Assembly (NCBI GenBank): GCA_001692895.1
Contig: KV748197.1
Location: 439,813 to 503,812 of the forward strand
DNA: 64,000 nucleotides
Reading direction: 5' to 3'
Origin: Cenococcum geophilum 1.58
Lineage: Eukaryota > Ascomycota > Dothideomycetes > Gloniales > Gloniaceae
Below, piece by piece: positions 32,901 to 44,870 of the stretch (the first letter of the stretch is position 1; every line of letters begins with the position of its first letter). The notes under the pieces were generated by a model. It saw only the letters and a program-made list of their open reading frames with translations. It was not told where the DNA came from and searched no databases. Both the position numbers and the translations under genes were made by a program.

Positions 32901-34800
32901 TTATACAAAACTAGTATGCGCTTCCTTAAGGTTAGTCTAGTTAATATAGAGGTTAAGATAAGGTTTATTAATATTCCGTTTTAAGAACCTTCTTAAGACC
33001 TAATGCTTAATTTTAGCGAGACTGTAATATTAACATTCCGTTATCTTTAGGCCTTAAAGCTTAACTTTTAAGGCGTTAAGACCTAAATAATAAAGGCTTA
33101 TAGGTCCTAGATAACCTAGACGCAGATACTATAAATATATATCTCCTTTTAAATTTAGATAAGCGTCTCTTAATAATGCTTTGCGCTTTTGTTAGCATAG
33201 CAGTTAGCTTATATTAAACGCTAATAGACTTCCTAGTTGGGCGTATTTAATAGTCTGTTATCTATAACGTTCTTCTATTTAATATAGGATTATATTATCC
33301 TTTTAAACTAGAAGATTATTATCTTCTTTATTATTCTAGTAGTACCTTCGTTTTTAAAGTAGACGGAACAATATAAGGTTTATATTAAAGTCCGTACAAA
33401 AGGCAACGTCCTTAAGACGTAGGATTCCCTTACTCTTATCTAGTTTTGTAACTTAGATAGTAACGTTACTATAGCCTAGTATAGGTACTTCTAAGCTACT
33501 GGCAATAACGTATTTATATCTTAGAGCTTTCCTAAAGTTATAGAAATAAGAGAGGTTATTAAAGATATAGAGAGTGGTTCCTAAGTTAAGAATAGTCGAT
33601 AGCTTTAGCGGATAGAGTTAACCGGTGTAATACGATTCTAGGAATATCGCATTAGCTTCTCCCTTAATCTTAACTATCTCCTAGCTCTCGTCCTATTATT
33701 ATTAAGCCTTATCTTCCTATTCTTTAAGTCTAATCTTCGCAACTTAGTTAGCAAGATTCTTATTTTTTTTCTACCTTCTTTAGTGCCCTATTAATATGCG
33801 CATCTTCTATTATAACTCCTACAGGTTTTTTGTCTTTAAATAAACACTAATAGTCCCGTAGGGAGTGTCCTTATATTCCGCACGCTAAGCACTTAGGCGT
33901 TAGCTTTTTATAGGACGTCTTTTTATCTACTAGTGTCCTGGCTCTCTTTAAGCGTCTATTACGTACTAAGGCTCTTCCTCTTTATAAACCTTTAGTAGTA
34001 TTAAAGTAATCCTTAATAGCTTACTCTGCGAAGTCTGCATTAAAGATACTCCCTCTTATAGTAGTATTGGCTTTCTTTAAGGGTATTCTAAGTCCTTCTT
34101 ACAGCTCCTTTACTACTCTACGGTATTTAGAAGATCTTAACTTCTACAGGTTATTTAACTTAGTAGTATACTTTATACAGTAGGCGTCGCTAAAAGGTTA
34201 AATAACTTCTGCTAAATCTTAAAGCTAGATTCTATTAGACATTTAAAGGATCTTATACTTCTCTCCTAGTACTATTATATATTCCCATTAATCTAACTAC
34301 TAATTTAATTTTAATAAGTGTTTAAACCCCTTAAGGGCTTCTATATACTAGTGCTATACCTTCTTCCTAATAAATAACGAGGTAGGTTCTATGTTCTCCT
34401 TTAATCGGGATAGTTATTCTTTAACTATTAAGGAAGGGTTAAGCAGTAGCTTCTTCTAAATCGATACTGTGGTCGTAATCTAGGTGCGTATCTATTGCAG
34501 ATGCTCTTTTTATTTTAGGAAGTACTTTATATCCTAGTCGTAGTATCGTCTACTATTCTTGTACGCTTTCTATTAATTTAACAAGAGCTATACATATAAG
34601 GTTACATTCTCATTAAAATCTGTAACCTTTAGATGAGGTAGTTTTTTAAGTAGACCTTCTTAAGGTGCTTCTATAGCTGGGTTAACGTAGGCCTAAATTT
34701 ACTAATCTATAAGGGCTCGGAGTTACTATAGCTATTACTCCCAGTCTTCTAGCTTATTAAGGATGATTATAGTAGACGACCTTAACCTTAGTAGAGTCAT
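30000..34800 (-). pseudogene. Copia 1 gag-pol remnant
   Basis: The frame likely starts at the minus-strand ATG at 34800 (MTLLRLRSSTIIILNKLEDW). A CCHC zinc knuckle lies near 33865-33905 (CLACGI.GHSLRDY; the last Cys reads Tyr). Integrase should occupy about 32.2-33.5 kb. RT shows KYKARLVVCGN (usually RGD) near 31450-31490, LRKALYRL near 31230, and IVIFFYVNDIVFYY near 31080-31120, where the YVDD box reads YVND. RNase H ends with IIADGLTKALPK at about 30045-30080, a classic copia signature. Gln and Trp codons are mostly stops. Confidence 0.9.
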
Positions 34801-35111
34801 TTAACTAATAGGTAGATGGGAATTAAGATGGAATTTGTTATTAGGATCGTCCTCGTTATTAGGATTGTCCTTATTATCAGGATCGTTCTTATTATTAGGA
34901 TCGTCCTATAACGATTAAGGTGGAATCTCGTAGAATCTCGTGGAATCTCGTGGAATCTCGTGGTATCTCATCCTGTAACAATTGAGGTAGGATTTCAATT
35001 AGGGTCGTCTTATGACGATAAGGTGTCAGAGTCTAACGATGAGGTAGAATTTCTTCAAATGATTAAGTAATAGCTAAATAGCTTCTTATGTCGGCGGACC
35101 GGGCTTATAAC
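34801..35111 (-). other. Copia 1 leader with short tandem repeats and primer-binding site
   Basis: Holds about three copies of a 22-bp unit (ttattaggatcgtcc type, 34844-34910) and four to five copies of tggaatctcg (34920-34970). Directly inside the 5' LTR the minus strand reads GTTATAAGCCCGG; if the A was G before RIP this would pair with the anticodon arm expected of initiator tRNA-Met (GGGCTCATAAC), the half-tRNA priming known for copia elements. That pairing is an inference. Confidence 0.65.
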
Positions 35112-35296
35112 TGTTAGAAAGTTCATATAGAGCTATTTATTAATGAAATAGGTTGATTGATTAATGATCTTGATCGTGTCTTTATCGTTGATTGACCTAG
35201 GGTCCCTAGGCTTAGACGAAGATATTTATAATACACGTGACCCGTGCACGTAACCCGTGCACGTCCTATGCCATAGAGAATATAGATTATCTAACA
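35112..35296 (-). repeat. 5' LTR of copia 1
   Basis: tgttagaaagttc to attatctaaca, 185 bp, intact TG...CA ends. Confidence 0.96.
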
Positions 35297-35301
35297 AAAG
35301 C

Positions 35302-36523
35302 CTAGTAGGCATAAAAAAAACAACCTCCTATAGAAATAAGTAATAATAAGTCTACATTTACTTTTTCTACCCCTTCTCCTTCTCCTGGCCTATTTAGGAC
35401 AGGAGAAAAAAGAGGACATCCTTAGTCTTCTACTGAAAAAGAAAACCAAAAATATGCAAAAAAGATAACTAAACTAATAACTTTTACGGCTAGTATACCT
35501 AGTATATCTTTCTCTCCCCTTTCTCTAGAACAACACCTATAAAAGGCTCTAGATAGCCTAACCCAGGCCTATAAAGGGCTAGAAGAAGAAGAAGAAGAAG
35601 ATAAAAAGGAATAAGTTAAATAGCTAGAGGACTATACACGTAGTGTCCTAGTAGGAGAAAACCCCTTTATAAAAGGAAAAGAAAAGACAAAAGATATCCT
35701 AAAAGGACTAGTTAAAGAAGTAAGAGCTCTCTATAAGAAGGTAGCCCCTACTAAAGAAACCTACGCAGAGAGGCTAAAGAAGGACCTCCCTACTTCGTCC
35801 TCTCTACCCTCCTCGTCACTACCATTTCCTACTCCTTCTACTTCTACTAGAAGTAAGAAAAAGCAGCTATAAGAAAGAAAGCTAGTCCTAATTATAGACT
35901 AAAAGGACCAACCTTTAAATACCTTCTCTCTACGGAATAAAGTTAATTAACTATTTATATTAAAACTGCAAGTAAAAAAAAACCTGTTTTAGCATCTATA
36001 ACTAGAACTAAAGGAAAATAAAATATTCTCCTTATAACTACGGAAGAGTATAATGCGGATTTCCTAGTTAAATATAAGGAAATCTGGCATAACTGCTTTA
36101 CCTTTAAAGAGAATAAAAACTAGAACTATAGGTTTAAATTATAGCCTATAGGGTTCCTACCCAACCTTTCTTAAGAGAAGGAGGCTCTAAGCTTCTAAAA
36201 GAAGAAATTGAGACCTTTAATCCTATAAGGATATAAGAACTACCTAGATAGATTTTATCTAGTGTAAAAAGACATAATCCATAAACTAGATTTGGCTCTA
36301 TAGTTTTTACTATAGAGAATAAAGAAAAAAGATAAGAAATCCTTAAGCAAAAAGAGATATTAATTATAGGTACAGCTACTAAGGTAGTAAAATACCTCGA
36401 AGACTCTCTTACTACGCAGTGTACGAGCTGCTAAAAATTTAGCTATATAGGATACAGGTGCTCTACTAGGGCCTACAGATACTGTGCAGCTGCATATTTA
36501 TCTAAAGACTATTCCTGTTCTAC
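35302..36523 (+). pseudogene. Retroposon ORF1 (Gag-like), main part
   Basis: A plus-strand Gag-like protein. It continues from a short N-terminal part before copia 1 (about 29480-29657) and is interrupted at 36523 by copia 2. Visible are ITFTASIPSISFSPLSLE near 35475, a Glu/Lys-rich coiled segment (KGLEEEEEEDKKE), a low-complexity Ser/Pro stretch, then LITTEEYNADFLVKYKEIW and SIVFTIENKEKR (RRM-like Gag core), and zinc knuckles from 36418: CTSC.KFSYIGYRC (the H of CCHC reads Tyr) and YCAAAYLSKDYSC. This order matches ORF1 proteins of Tad-type LINEs. Confidence 0.82.
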
Positions 36524-36814
36524 TGTAGGAAGACGGGTAGGCAGAATATGGCAGAATGCGACAGGGTAGCAGAATACGGCAAAATGCGGTAGGGTGGCGG
36601 TGTAGAATTCTGCCGGCCCTATCGTTAAACGGACTAATTAGGATTTTCTATACCGGGTATGGAAAATCGCTATTAGCTTAACTAAGGGTGGTAAGCAGAA
36701 CTAATATCTTTATAATGAAAATAGGGAGGCGTGTAAATAGAACCTTAAGAATCTAACTATATACCGCACTGCACGTATATTACGTCTATTGCACTATATT
36801 AAAGTATACTAACA
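36524..36814 (+). repeat. 5' LTR of copia 2
   Basis: tgtaggaagacggg to tactaaca. Contains a 27-bp near-perfect palindrome (36642-36668, gattttctataccgggtatg...). Directly inside is the probable primer-binding site ctaattagt. Confidence 0.97.
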
Positions 36815-37099
36815 CTAATTAGTAAGCGCGCACAGATTAGGAAATACGCAGATAGCTTAGAAGACAGTTATACTATCCACCTTATAGCAGACTAGAAGAT
36901 AGTTATACTTATCTACCTTTTATATTAACCTATTTTAGTTAAAAAGAAGAAGAGAAACTACCTAAAAGTACTTGTCTGGTATCCACGATAACTACTAGAT
37001 ATCTCGTTTTATCTATTCTAGAGGACTACTACGCAAAACACCTTATCCTATTTAACCGCCTCCTTAACCGCCTCCTTAACCGCCTCCTTAACCGTTCCA

Positions 37100-40000
37100 C
37101 TACCTTTACCCTTACTCTTACCTACCTAAATAATATATAAAATATAAGATATTAGGAACAGAGAAAGACTAAGAAGAAGAAGTAGCTAAATAGGAAGATA
37201 GAATTAACCTAATAGAAGTTACTAAGGATAAGCTAACCAACTACGTATAATGTAAGATATACGTATATACGGAGATATACAACTAGCTAGACTTAATACT
37301 CTAGGAATTGTTCTAGGGAGATTTTAAGGACTTTACGGTTAATATCTTTACGTAAATCCCCTTATACTGGCTTTAGTAACTACGTAATTGCCTAAATATC
37401 AGAGGAGTATGGGTTAATATTAACTATAAACGAGGTAAAATACTCCCTTAGTCTTTATACGAAATAGTATAAGAAGAAAACCAAACTAAATAAAGTAGAG
37501 AAATAATTAAATTAGCCGATAATAAGTACGGACCGACGCTATTTAGATTAATTAAGGTATATATAATAAAGGGTACTTTAAAGGAGTAATAATAAGCCAA
37601 AGCTACCGCAACCCAACTAACCAGTATACTAACTACCTCTACCTCTATACCACCTGTTATACCTTAACTTATAACTACCTCCACCTTTATACTATCTATT
37701 ACGCCTTAATCTGCAATAATAACATAGCAACCCTACGTATAACCTATAGACGAGGAGAACCGCCCTATTACTGCGACCGGCTATAGAAAGGAGATTGTAA
37801 ATGCAGCTAAGATATATATAGAGAAGTAGAAATACGGTGGTATAAACGAAAGCCTCAACTATAAATTAATAATATTCTACGATATCTGTAATCGAGTGGA
37901 TGTACCCTAAGAAGCCTACCTTAAGGCATTCCCTATTATGTTAAAAGGACTAGCTTTAGACCGCTTCTATATAAACTAACTATCCTATCTATTATTTGCT
38001 AAAGCTTGCGAGTACCTTTAGAATTTCTTTAAGGGATTAGGATTTTAACGTAAGAACCTAGATAAGTGGAATACCATTATACTTATAATAGTAATGGTAG
38101 GAAATATAGACAAGTCTATAAGCGAATGCCTCCAATTACTAATTTATAGACTTTGTTAACTATAGCACGGCCTTAGACCCACCTTATAAACTATAGACTT
38201 CCTTTACAATAAAATCGTTACTTTTTGCTAGGGAATACTAGTATATGTAGTCTTAGACCCACTGGACAACTTTGGAGCCCTTATTAATAAACTTTAATTA
38301 TCTATTATAGTATATAAGAGAGAGTATATGGAGAAGATATAAACTTTCTTTATGGACCGACGATTCTATAGAAGAGATAATAACTATAATTATAATAACC
38401 ACAGCAACCGTAGCAACCCCCTATATAACCGCAACTGATAGAAACCACGTTGCTTTATATATAATAAAGAAGGATATTGCTTATAAAAACATACTAAAGA
38501 GGAGCAAGAAGAGTCTAAGACTAAGTTTAAAAATAAGTTTAAGGACCGCTTCTAGGAGCGAATAAAGTAATATATTATAGACTACGAAGGTAATAATAAC
38601 GAGGACAATAATAAGGACAACGAGATCACCGATGTATTTAACGCTTTAGTAGTCGACACGGACCCCAGCACTTTATTAGACGAGGACAACTAGGCTATAA
38701 TATACTATACTTTATACGGTGAGATCGAACTAGATAATGTGACCGCTACAGCGTTAGAACTAGCTAATAGAGCATATAGCTACGCAGTTACAACTATTAA
38801 TACTATAATAGATGCATTCCCTACTAATATAGACCCGTTTGCGTATAATATAACCTTACTGTAACCGACTACCGGTATTAGTACCCTGCCAAAACAGTAC
38901 GCTGTCTCACCAGCGTACCACCCCGTCTCGACTGCGTATCACCCTGTTTTAGCTACGCATTAGTACCCCCTTTTATCTTATTACCTGCACCTTTTTCATG
39001 TATTTATACTACTTGATTTCCATAGATTTACAATAAAGTTGCTTGTTCAATACCCACACTGCAAAGCTTACACTTACGCTACACCTCTATAAAGTTTATA
39101 GGTGTAATAATCGATACTAGAGCCTCTAAACGTTCTACAGTAGGATATAGTTAGTTTTTTACACTTTAAAAGATTAATAAAGTACAGTTAAACGAGTCTA
39201 TAAGAGGTATAGTTAGCGTATAGTTCGGAATAGGCTCTATATCTTCTATTAGTTCTATTAAGGTAGCTATACTAATAGGTACAGCGGAGTTTCACATTGT
39301 TAAAGTTAATACCCCCTTCCTGCTTTACTTAGCAGATATGGACAACTTATAAGTATACTTTAACAACCTAAAGAATGTCCTAGTAGCCCCCTTAAAGACC
39401 GTATCAGTTGTACACCGATTCGGACACCTATTTCTACTATAGAATACTTTATTACACATATTTATTATAGAGTCTTTTGACTAAAACCTATGCTACTTAA
39501 CTGATGTAGAATTACGACGCCTATACAAACGCTTTGGACATCCGTTAGTAGAGTGACTTAAAAGAATATTAGACCGCGCTGGCTATGAAAATAATGCTAA
39601 TTGTAAGACTCTCGAGTATATTACCTGCTACTACTTATACTGTCAAAAGCACGGAAAGTTACTAGGCAGATTTAGATTTACCTTAAAAGATAACGTTAAT
39701 TTTAACTACTGTATTATTATTAACATTATATATATTAACGGCAAGCCTATACTTTATATTGTTAATAAAGGCACCTAATTTTAAGCAGGTAGATAGCTAT
39801 AGAATATTAGCGCTAAGTATATATAGGACATATTACGAGTGTACTAGATCGATATATACCTAGGCCCCCTAGATGTAATTATACATAACGCTAGTAAGAA
39901 CTTTATTAGTAGAGAGTTTAAGCAATATATAACTAACATGGGTACTACTATAAAGAGCGCACCGGTTAAAGCTTATAACTTAATTAGCATAGTAGAGCGT

Positions 40001-42310
40001 TACTACGGCCCCTTACAACGTATATACTATATTATTACTTCTAAGATACTAGGAATTAATAAGGATATAGCACTATAAATAACCTTTAAAGTAATTAACG
40101 ACTCTATAGGACTAGACGGCCTAATACCCACGCTGTTAGTATTTAGAGCGTACCCCTAAATGACAGAGTCCGACGTACCTTCACCTATAGTAATATAGCG
40201 TGCGATTGTATTTAAGAAAGCTATAGAGGAAGTAAAGAAGATATGAGCGGAGCGCCAGGTTGTAGATGCACTTAATATACGCAATGGCCCCAGCACTACC
40301 GCAATTCATAATCTACCCCTTAACTCTTTAGTACTAGTCTGGAGAGAAGGCAATATAGGATAATCTAGATACTAGGCAGGACTATATAACCTACTAAATA
40401 TTAAAGGAGAAACGTATACTATTAACCTACCTAATAGCCCTACGAAGTTTCGTAGCACTATTATTAAACCGTACTTAACAGACCTTAGATATATTTAAGT
40501 TAAAGACATTTAAGTTAATAATACCTAAGTTAATAATATCTAAGTTGACGAAACCGTCCTAAAAACTACCTAAATATATAAACCGTCTATAGAAACCGTT
40601 TCTATATAAAAACTGTCCCTTACCAAAACTGGAGAAGCATAACTACCTTGCTAAGGAAGAGGAAGACCCTATAAGTATCCCCCTTACGTTAATACTGCCG
40701 AAATTACTGTATTCTTGCAAGAGGATAGCAACTATAAGTAGTTTAAGACGTCCTATTAAAAGAAAATTATAGGGCTAATTAAAAAGGGCGTATTTAAGAT
40801 AATTAACCCTTAGGATATACCCGCAGGAGTTAGAATCTTTAACTTACGATTTATAGATAAGATTAAGAACCCTAGTACTGACAAAGCCTTTAAGAAATTA
40901 AGACTCGTTATCTAAGCGTATAACGATCTTAAAAAGGGTATTGTACTAACCTAGTTACCTACTATTTAATAAGTCAGCTAACGCCTTATTCTATATATCG
41001 CAGCGATACTACAAGGTAACGGCATATAGTTATACCTACGAGATATCTCCTAGGCGTATGTCTAGTCTCTTATAAAGCTAAATCAAGACTTCTATATCCA
41101 ACCACCTTACGAGTTAGGAAGCCAACTAGGCATTGGAAAGAACTCAATCCTAAAAGTAATTAAGCCTTTATACGGTGTTCCAGAAGCAGGCAATCACTAG
41201 TTTATAACCTACCATAATTATTATATTAAGGAGCTGAATATGAACTTATTAACGTATAATCCTTACCTCCTATAGAGCAACACTCCTAACTACTTTAGCA
41301 TTATTAGCCTTTAAACTAATAATACCCTATTCCTAGCTAATACCACCTTTATAGACGCGGAGCAACAACATCTAGAAAAGGCTTACTTTCTCGTAAAAGA
41401 ACGCGAGTAACTTACGGTTAAGTAATTACTTAAATTTAACGGATGCATTATTTAACTCTCTTAGGAAGGCAATATTATAATAACCTAGGAATACTAGTAT
41501 AAGAACCTAAATACGGTCCGCCTTAGTAAGATAGCTATAACCACGAGCTTAAGAGGCATTGTCTGTAATGCACTAACTATAAAGGAATAATACGTTGCGT
41601 AACGCGCAAGAGGCGCGTATATTGCCTCTATATATTAACTAAAAGCTTCCTTTAACCTCTCCTTTACCGCCCAGGTAATTAACCCTAAGAAGGAAAATAT
41701 TACAGCACTTAATAAATAACTATAATCGCAAATTGACAATCTAATAAGAGGCCTTATGTTTGTTAAATTGGATATTAATATATTACGCCTACTTGCCTTT
41801 ACTAACGCCTTATTCGCCAATAATAAGGACCTTTTATTATAAATAGGATATGTACTAGTATTAGAGGACGCGTTATATAAGGCTAATATTATCTACTGGT
41901 CGTTAATTAAGTGTAAGAGAGTTACTAGAAGCGTACTAGCCTTAGAACTCTACGTAATAGCCTACGGATTCGATATCGGCGCCGTAGTTAAGTTAACTAT
42001 TAAACAACTCCTACAAATTAAACTCCTACTCGTACTTTACACTAACTTAAAATTACTCTATAAATGTCTCGTCAAGCTAGGCACTATATAAGAGAAACGC
42101 CTTATAATAGACGTTATGTGTTTTTATTAGTTATATAAACGCAGAGAGATTATAGAAGTTAAATAGATTAATGATGATAGCAACCCTACTAACTTAATAA
42201 CTAAGAGCAAGGCATCTATAGCCCTTAAGAAGTTAATTAATACCAATTACTTAGAACTATAGGCTATAGAGTAGGTGGAACGGAAGGACATTTAATATAA
42301 AAGGAGATTT
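37100..42310 (+). pseudogene. Copia 2 gag-pol remnant
   Basis: Gag ends with a zinc knuckle at 38451-38493 (CFIYNKEGYCL.KH). Protease: GVIIDTRAS near 39105-39125 (usually DTGA). Integrase, about 39500-40350: FRFTLKDNVNFNYCIIINI, YLGPLDVIIHNASKNFISRE and IVERYYGPL (Glu kept, second Asp reads Asn). A short repeat of VNN.QVNN sits near 40500. RT, about 40690-41500: DISQAYVQS, DFYIQPPYELG, KPLYGVPEAGNH. RNase H, about 41790-42280, ends SNPTNLITKSKAS. Apart from TAA/TAG stops at Gln/Trp codons the frame runs almost unbroken. The Gag start is not clear. Confidence 0.92.
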
Positions 42311-42404
42311 AATATAAAGAAGTTAAAAGCAGTAATATATTAAAATATACTTACTATTATAAGAGAGGTTCTATTAGTTTTCTAGCATTTAAAAGAGTTG
42401 CTAG

Positions 42405-42695
42405 TATAGGAAGATGGGTAGGTAGAATATAGTAGAATGTAATAGGGTGGTAGAATACGGCAGAATGCGGCAGGGTGGCGGTATAGAATTCTGCCGGCCC
42501 TATCGTTAAACAGACTAATTAGGATTTTCTATGCCGGGTATAGAAAATCGCTATTGGCTCGACTGAGGGCGGTAAGCGGAACTAATATCTTTATAATAAA
42601 AATAGGGAGGCGTGTAAATAGAACCTTAAGAATCCAACTACACACCGCACTGCACGTATATTACGTCTATTACACTATATTAAAGCATACTAACA
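42405..42695 (+). repeat. 3' LTR of copia 2
   Basis: tataggaagatggg to catactaaca, 291 bp; initial TG has become TA. The palindrome recurs at 42523-42549. The 65-residue open frame at 42554-42751 is inside the LTR and is chance. Confidence 0.97.
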
Positions 42696-43192
42696 TCTAC
42701 CTATATAATAATAGGCAAGCCTTACTAGCATACTACCCCTCTTTACATTAATTGTAAAGAAAAACACTTTNCTAATAGTAAAGACTGCGAGACTCTTAAA
42801 GCTGCTAAATTAGTATATAAAGAAGATTCTATAGAAGAATAAAACAGATAGGATTCTAAAAGGAGGCAACTCTTACTAGGCTCTTAAAAAGATATTAGAG
42901 AGCAAAAGGACAGAAATAAATTACAAAAGGATAGGGATAGGGGTTAGGATTTCTTATAGTTTTTCTTACTATTTTCTCATTCCCTAGTAGTTGTAGTATC
43001 TTAGTATTTTACTAGGAAACTATAAACTCCTAATTTAGGGGTTTATAAACTACTAGGANATAGCTANTAGTANATATTAAGCTGCCTANAAAGGATTTAT
43101 NTATATAGAACTATAGCGCCATAGCCTAAGGCTGCATATGTAGTATTGTACGTAGTATAATACAATGGATATAAAAAAATAAAAATAAAAAT
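42696..43192 (+). pseudogene. Retroposon ORF1, C-terminal part and 3' tail
   Basis: Continues the frame from 36523: CKEKHF.NSKDCE near 42748-42790 completes a third zinc knuckle, followed by a basic stretch (LQKDRDRG). The frame then fades; ambiguous bases occur at 43060-43101. There is no endonuclease or RT before the A-rich tail (43171-43192). Confidence 0.75.
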
Positions 43193-43204
43193 AAAATCAA
43201 ATGC
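43193..43204. repeat. Right target-site duplication of the ORF1-only retroposon
   Basis: aaaatcaaatgc, exact copy of 29247-29258. Confidence 0.85.
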
Positions 43205-43425
43205 TGCCAATTAGGTCAATTGGGCGCCAAATAGCTGCAGTTAACGCCGCTGACGTTATTAATATATTTAACGTTTTTAACGCGCAGCCTACGCATAGCC
43301 TGCGTAGAGCCTATATAACCTACACAATTAGCATATTTAATAGTTAACCTGCGTACAGCTTAATAGATTTTTTAATTTTCTAAAATTTTACTTATTTTCG
43401 CTTGGGCTCTAGTAAACCCCTTGTA
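43205..43425. other. Short spacer between retroposon and mariner
   Basis: 220 bp without coding signal. Holds a GC-rich run (cctacgcatagcctgcgtag) that is an inverted relative of the tandem repeat at 23376-23440. Confidence 0.4.
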
Positions 43426-43513
43426 CAGTGCCAAGACATTAGTTTCCCGACACGAACACAAAATCGCGATCGTCAAAATTCCAACACAAAGATCGCGACC
43501 TTACTGCACTACA

Positions 43514-44870
43514 ATGCAACGCTGGTTTGGCACCCAAATTAGTAGAAATAGAAGGCCTGGAGCTGGGCTTTTGGAAGTCGCAAGAGCTGGAATTATTGCT
43601 GTATTAGAGGCTGGAGTATTAAAGCTTAAAATCGCCGCAGATTATTACGTGAATTGGTTAACTATTTATGATATAATTAATCGATGGAAAAGCTACTATA
43701 CCCTTAAATCTCTACCAAGACCTAGACAGCCCGAAAAGCTTACTTAACACTAGAAGCGTCTGCTTATTCGAATTATATACAGGAACCCTCGAATCGACTA
43801 TGCAGCTCTTAAGTGCCACATTGTAGGGGTCACTGTTACCCACAAAACTTTATATCGGCTCCTTAAAAAAATACCATATTACGAATTGGCGCGCCAAAAA
43901 GAGACTAAAGCTAACGCTAGCGGCAGCTTAATTAAGGCTTCGTTGGGCTTGGAAGTATAAAGGATTCCCTTAAAGAAAAGTTAAGTTTTCTAATAAATGT
44001 TCCTATAAACGTGGCTCTAGAAAAGAGCCTATTTGGGTTCTCTAAACGTCTCTATAAAAGTAGTATTATAAATTTATTAAAGAGGTGTCTAACGGAAAGG
44101 ATCTTATACAGATGGTTTACGCTTATTTTTGGTATAACAGTCGCTTAAAGTTAATCGCTATAGAAAGGGATTGTAAGGCAGTATTGCTAGGGTATACGGT
44201 AGGGAGCAGGCAAGCCGAGCATGAGTTACATAGGGAGTCGATAGAAGAGGACGATATGGTAATGAGGGTAGGCAATAGCCTAAGTACTGAGACGAACCGA
44301 TGAGGAGGGAAGGGCTGTGAGCCTGAGGTGCTTATAAGGAGGTGCCAAGGGCTAGCCGAAGGCTAGCCTTGGCGACCCCTAAGAGCCCCTAGGCGATGCA
44401 GCTAAATAAGGGCCAAAATAACCCTTATAGGGATCCTTTAGTAGTAAAAGAAGGCTATAGCGCCCGAAGCTATATCTGGGCCTTAGAGGATGGTTTTATA
44501 CTAATTTATAAGCCTTTAGATATCTACTAGATAGATAACACTTTAATTTATATATCAAATCTTATAAAGCAGTGGCTAGAAATGCATGGTGTTTAAACTT
44601 TAAATTTCCCTCCCTACTTACCCAATCTTAACCCAATTAAATACCTTTAGCTAGTACTAAAACGGAAGATCCTTAAGCTTTATCTAGAGCTTAAGTAGAT
44701 AGGACAAAGTTAGGAGGATTTAGAGCGTTTAATTAAGGCGTATAAGAAGGTATGGATGGCCCTTAATTAAGGCCTTATACGGCGATTAAATAATAGTATA
44801 GAATAAAGGCTAAAGGTAGTAAGAAAAGCATATGGCTAGTAGATAAAGTATTAACTACAATTAAATAATC
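43514..44870 (+). pseudogene. Tc1-like transposase remnant (DD34E type)
   Basis: The likely start is the ATG at 43514 (MQRWFGTQISRNRRPG). A helix-turn-helix region follows (EVARAGIIAVLEAG, DYYVNWLTIYDIINRWK), open to a stop at 43745. After decayed sequence, DLIQMVYAYFWYNSRLKLIA (44099-44160) marks the catalytic region, then the insert, then GYSARSYIWALEDGF (44452-44496), DNTLIYISNLIKQWLE (44536-44584, catalytic Asp kept) and NFPPYLPNLNPIKYL (the Asp of PDLNPIE reads Asn and its catalytic Glu reads Lys). The spacing fits DD34E. The upstream TTG at 43421 used by a naive ORF call lies in the terminal repeat and is not a plausible start. Confidence 0.85.
44181..44440. mobile_element. Small GC-rich insertion with hairpin inside the transposase gene
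   Basis: About 260 bp that breaks the transposase frame between ...ERDCKA and VVKEGYSA. It is CA/TG-rich and shows no RIP. It contains an inverted repeat around 44342-44372 (gccaagggctagcc gaa ggctagccttggc pattern). Neither a clear TSD nor terminal repeats could be fixed, so the exact ends and class (MITE, SINE or other) are unknown. Confidence 0.55.

Larger units (their letters stand above)
29658..35296 (-). mobile_element. Copia 1, complete LTR retrotransposon
   Basis: 5,639 bp, minus strand, with 185-bp LTRs (29658-29842 and 35112-35296) and a 5-bp TSD aaagc (29653-29657 and 35297-35301). By my reading the LTRs differ at about 15 positions, all transitions, so divergence is RIP rather than age. 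A polypurine tract (aaagctaagggggtg on the minus strand) abuts the 3' LTR, which fixes the orientation. It belongs to a different copia lineage from copia A, B, C and 2. Confidence 0.96.
36524..42695 (+). mobile_element. Copia 2, complete LTR retrotransposon
   Basis: 6,172 bp, plus strand, 291-bp LTRs (36524-36814 and 42405-42695), TSD tctac (36519-36523 and 42696-42700). By my count about 28 LTR differences, all transitions. It sits between two zinc knuckles of the retroposon ORF1, and removing it with one TSD rejoins that frame. Its polyprotein is related to copia A, B and C. Confidence 0.97.
29259..43192 (+). mobile_element. ORF1-only LINE-type retroposon, split by two copia elements
   Basis: After removing copia 1 and copia 2 (each with one TSD copy) about 2.1 kb remains. 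It begins at 29259, codes for one Gag-like protein, and ends in an A-rich tail (ataaaaaaataaaaataaaa, from about 43171) followed by the 12-bp TSD. I find no endonuclease or RT, so it looks non-autonomous, presumably mobilised by an ORF2 protein in trans. It is an A-tailed insertion with TSD and so resembles LINE-mobilised retroposons. Confidence 0.8.

Noticed and set aside
41635..41820. 61-residue open frame, minus strand
   Set aside because: Antisense shadow of the copia 2 RT/RNase H region.
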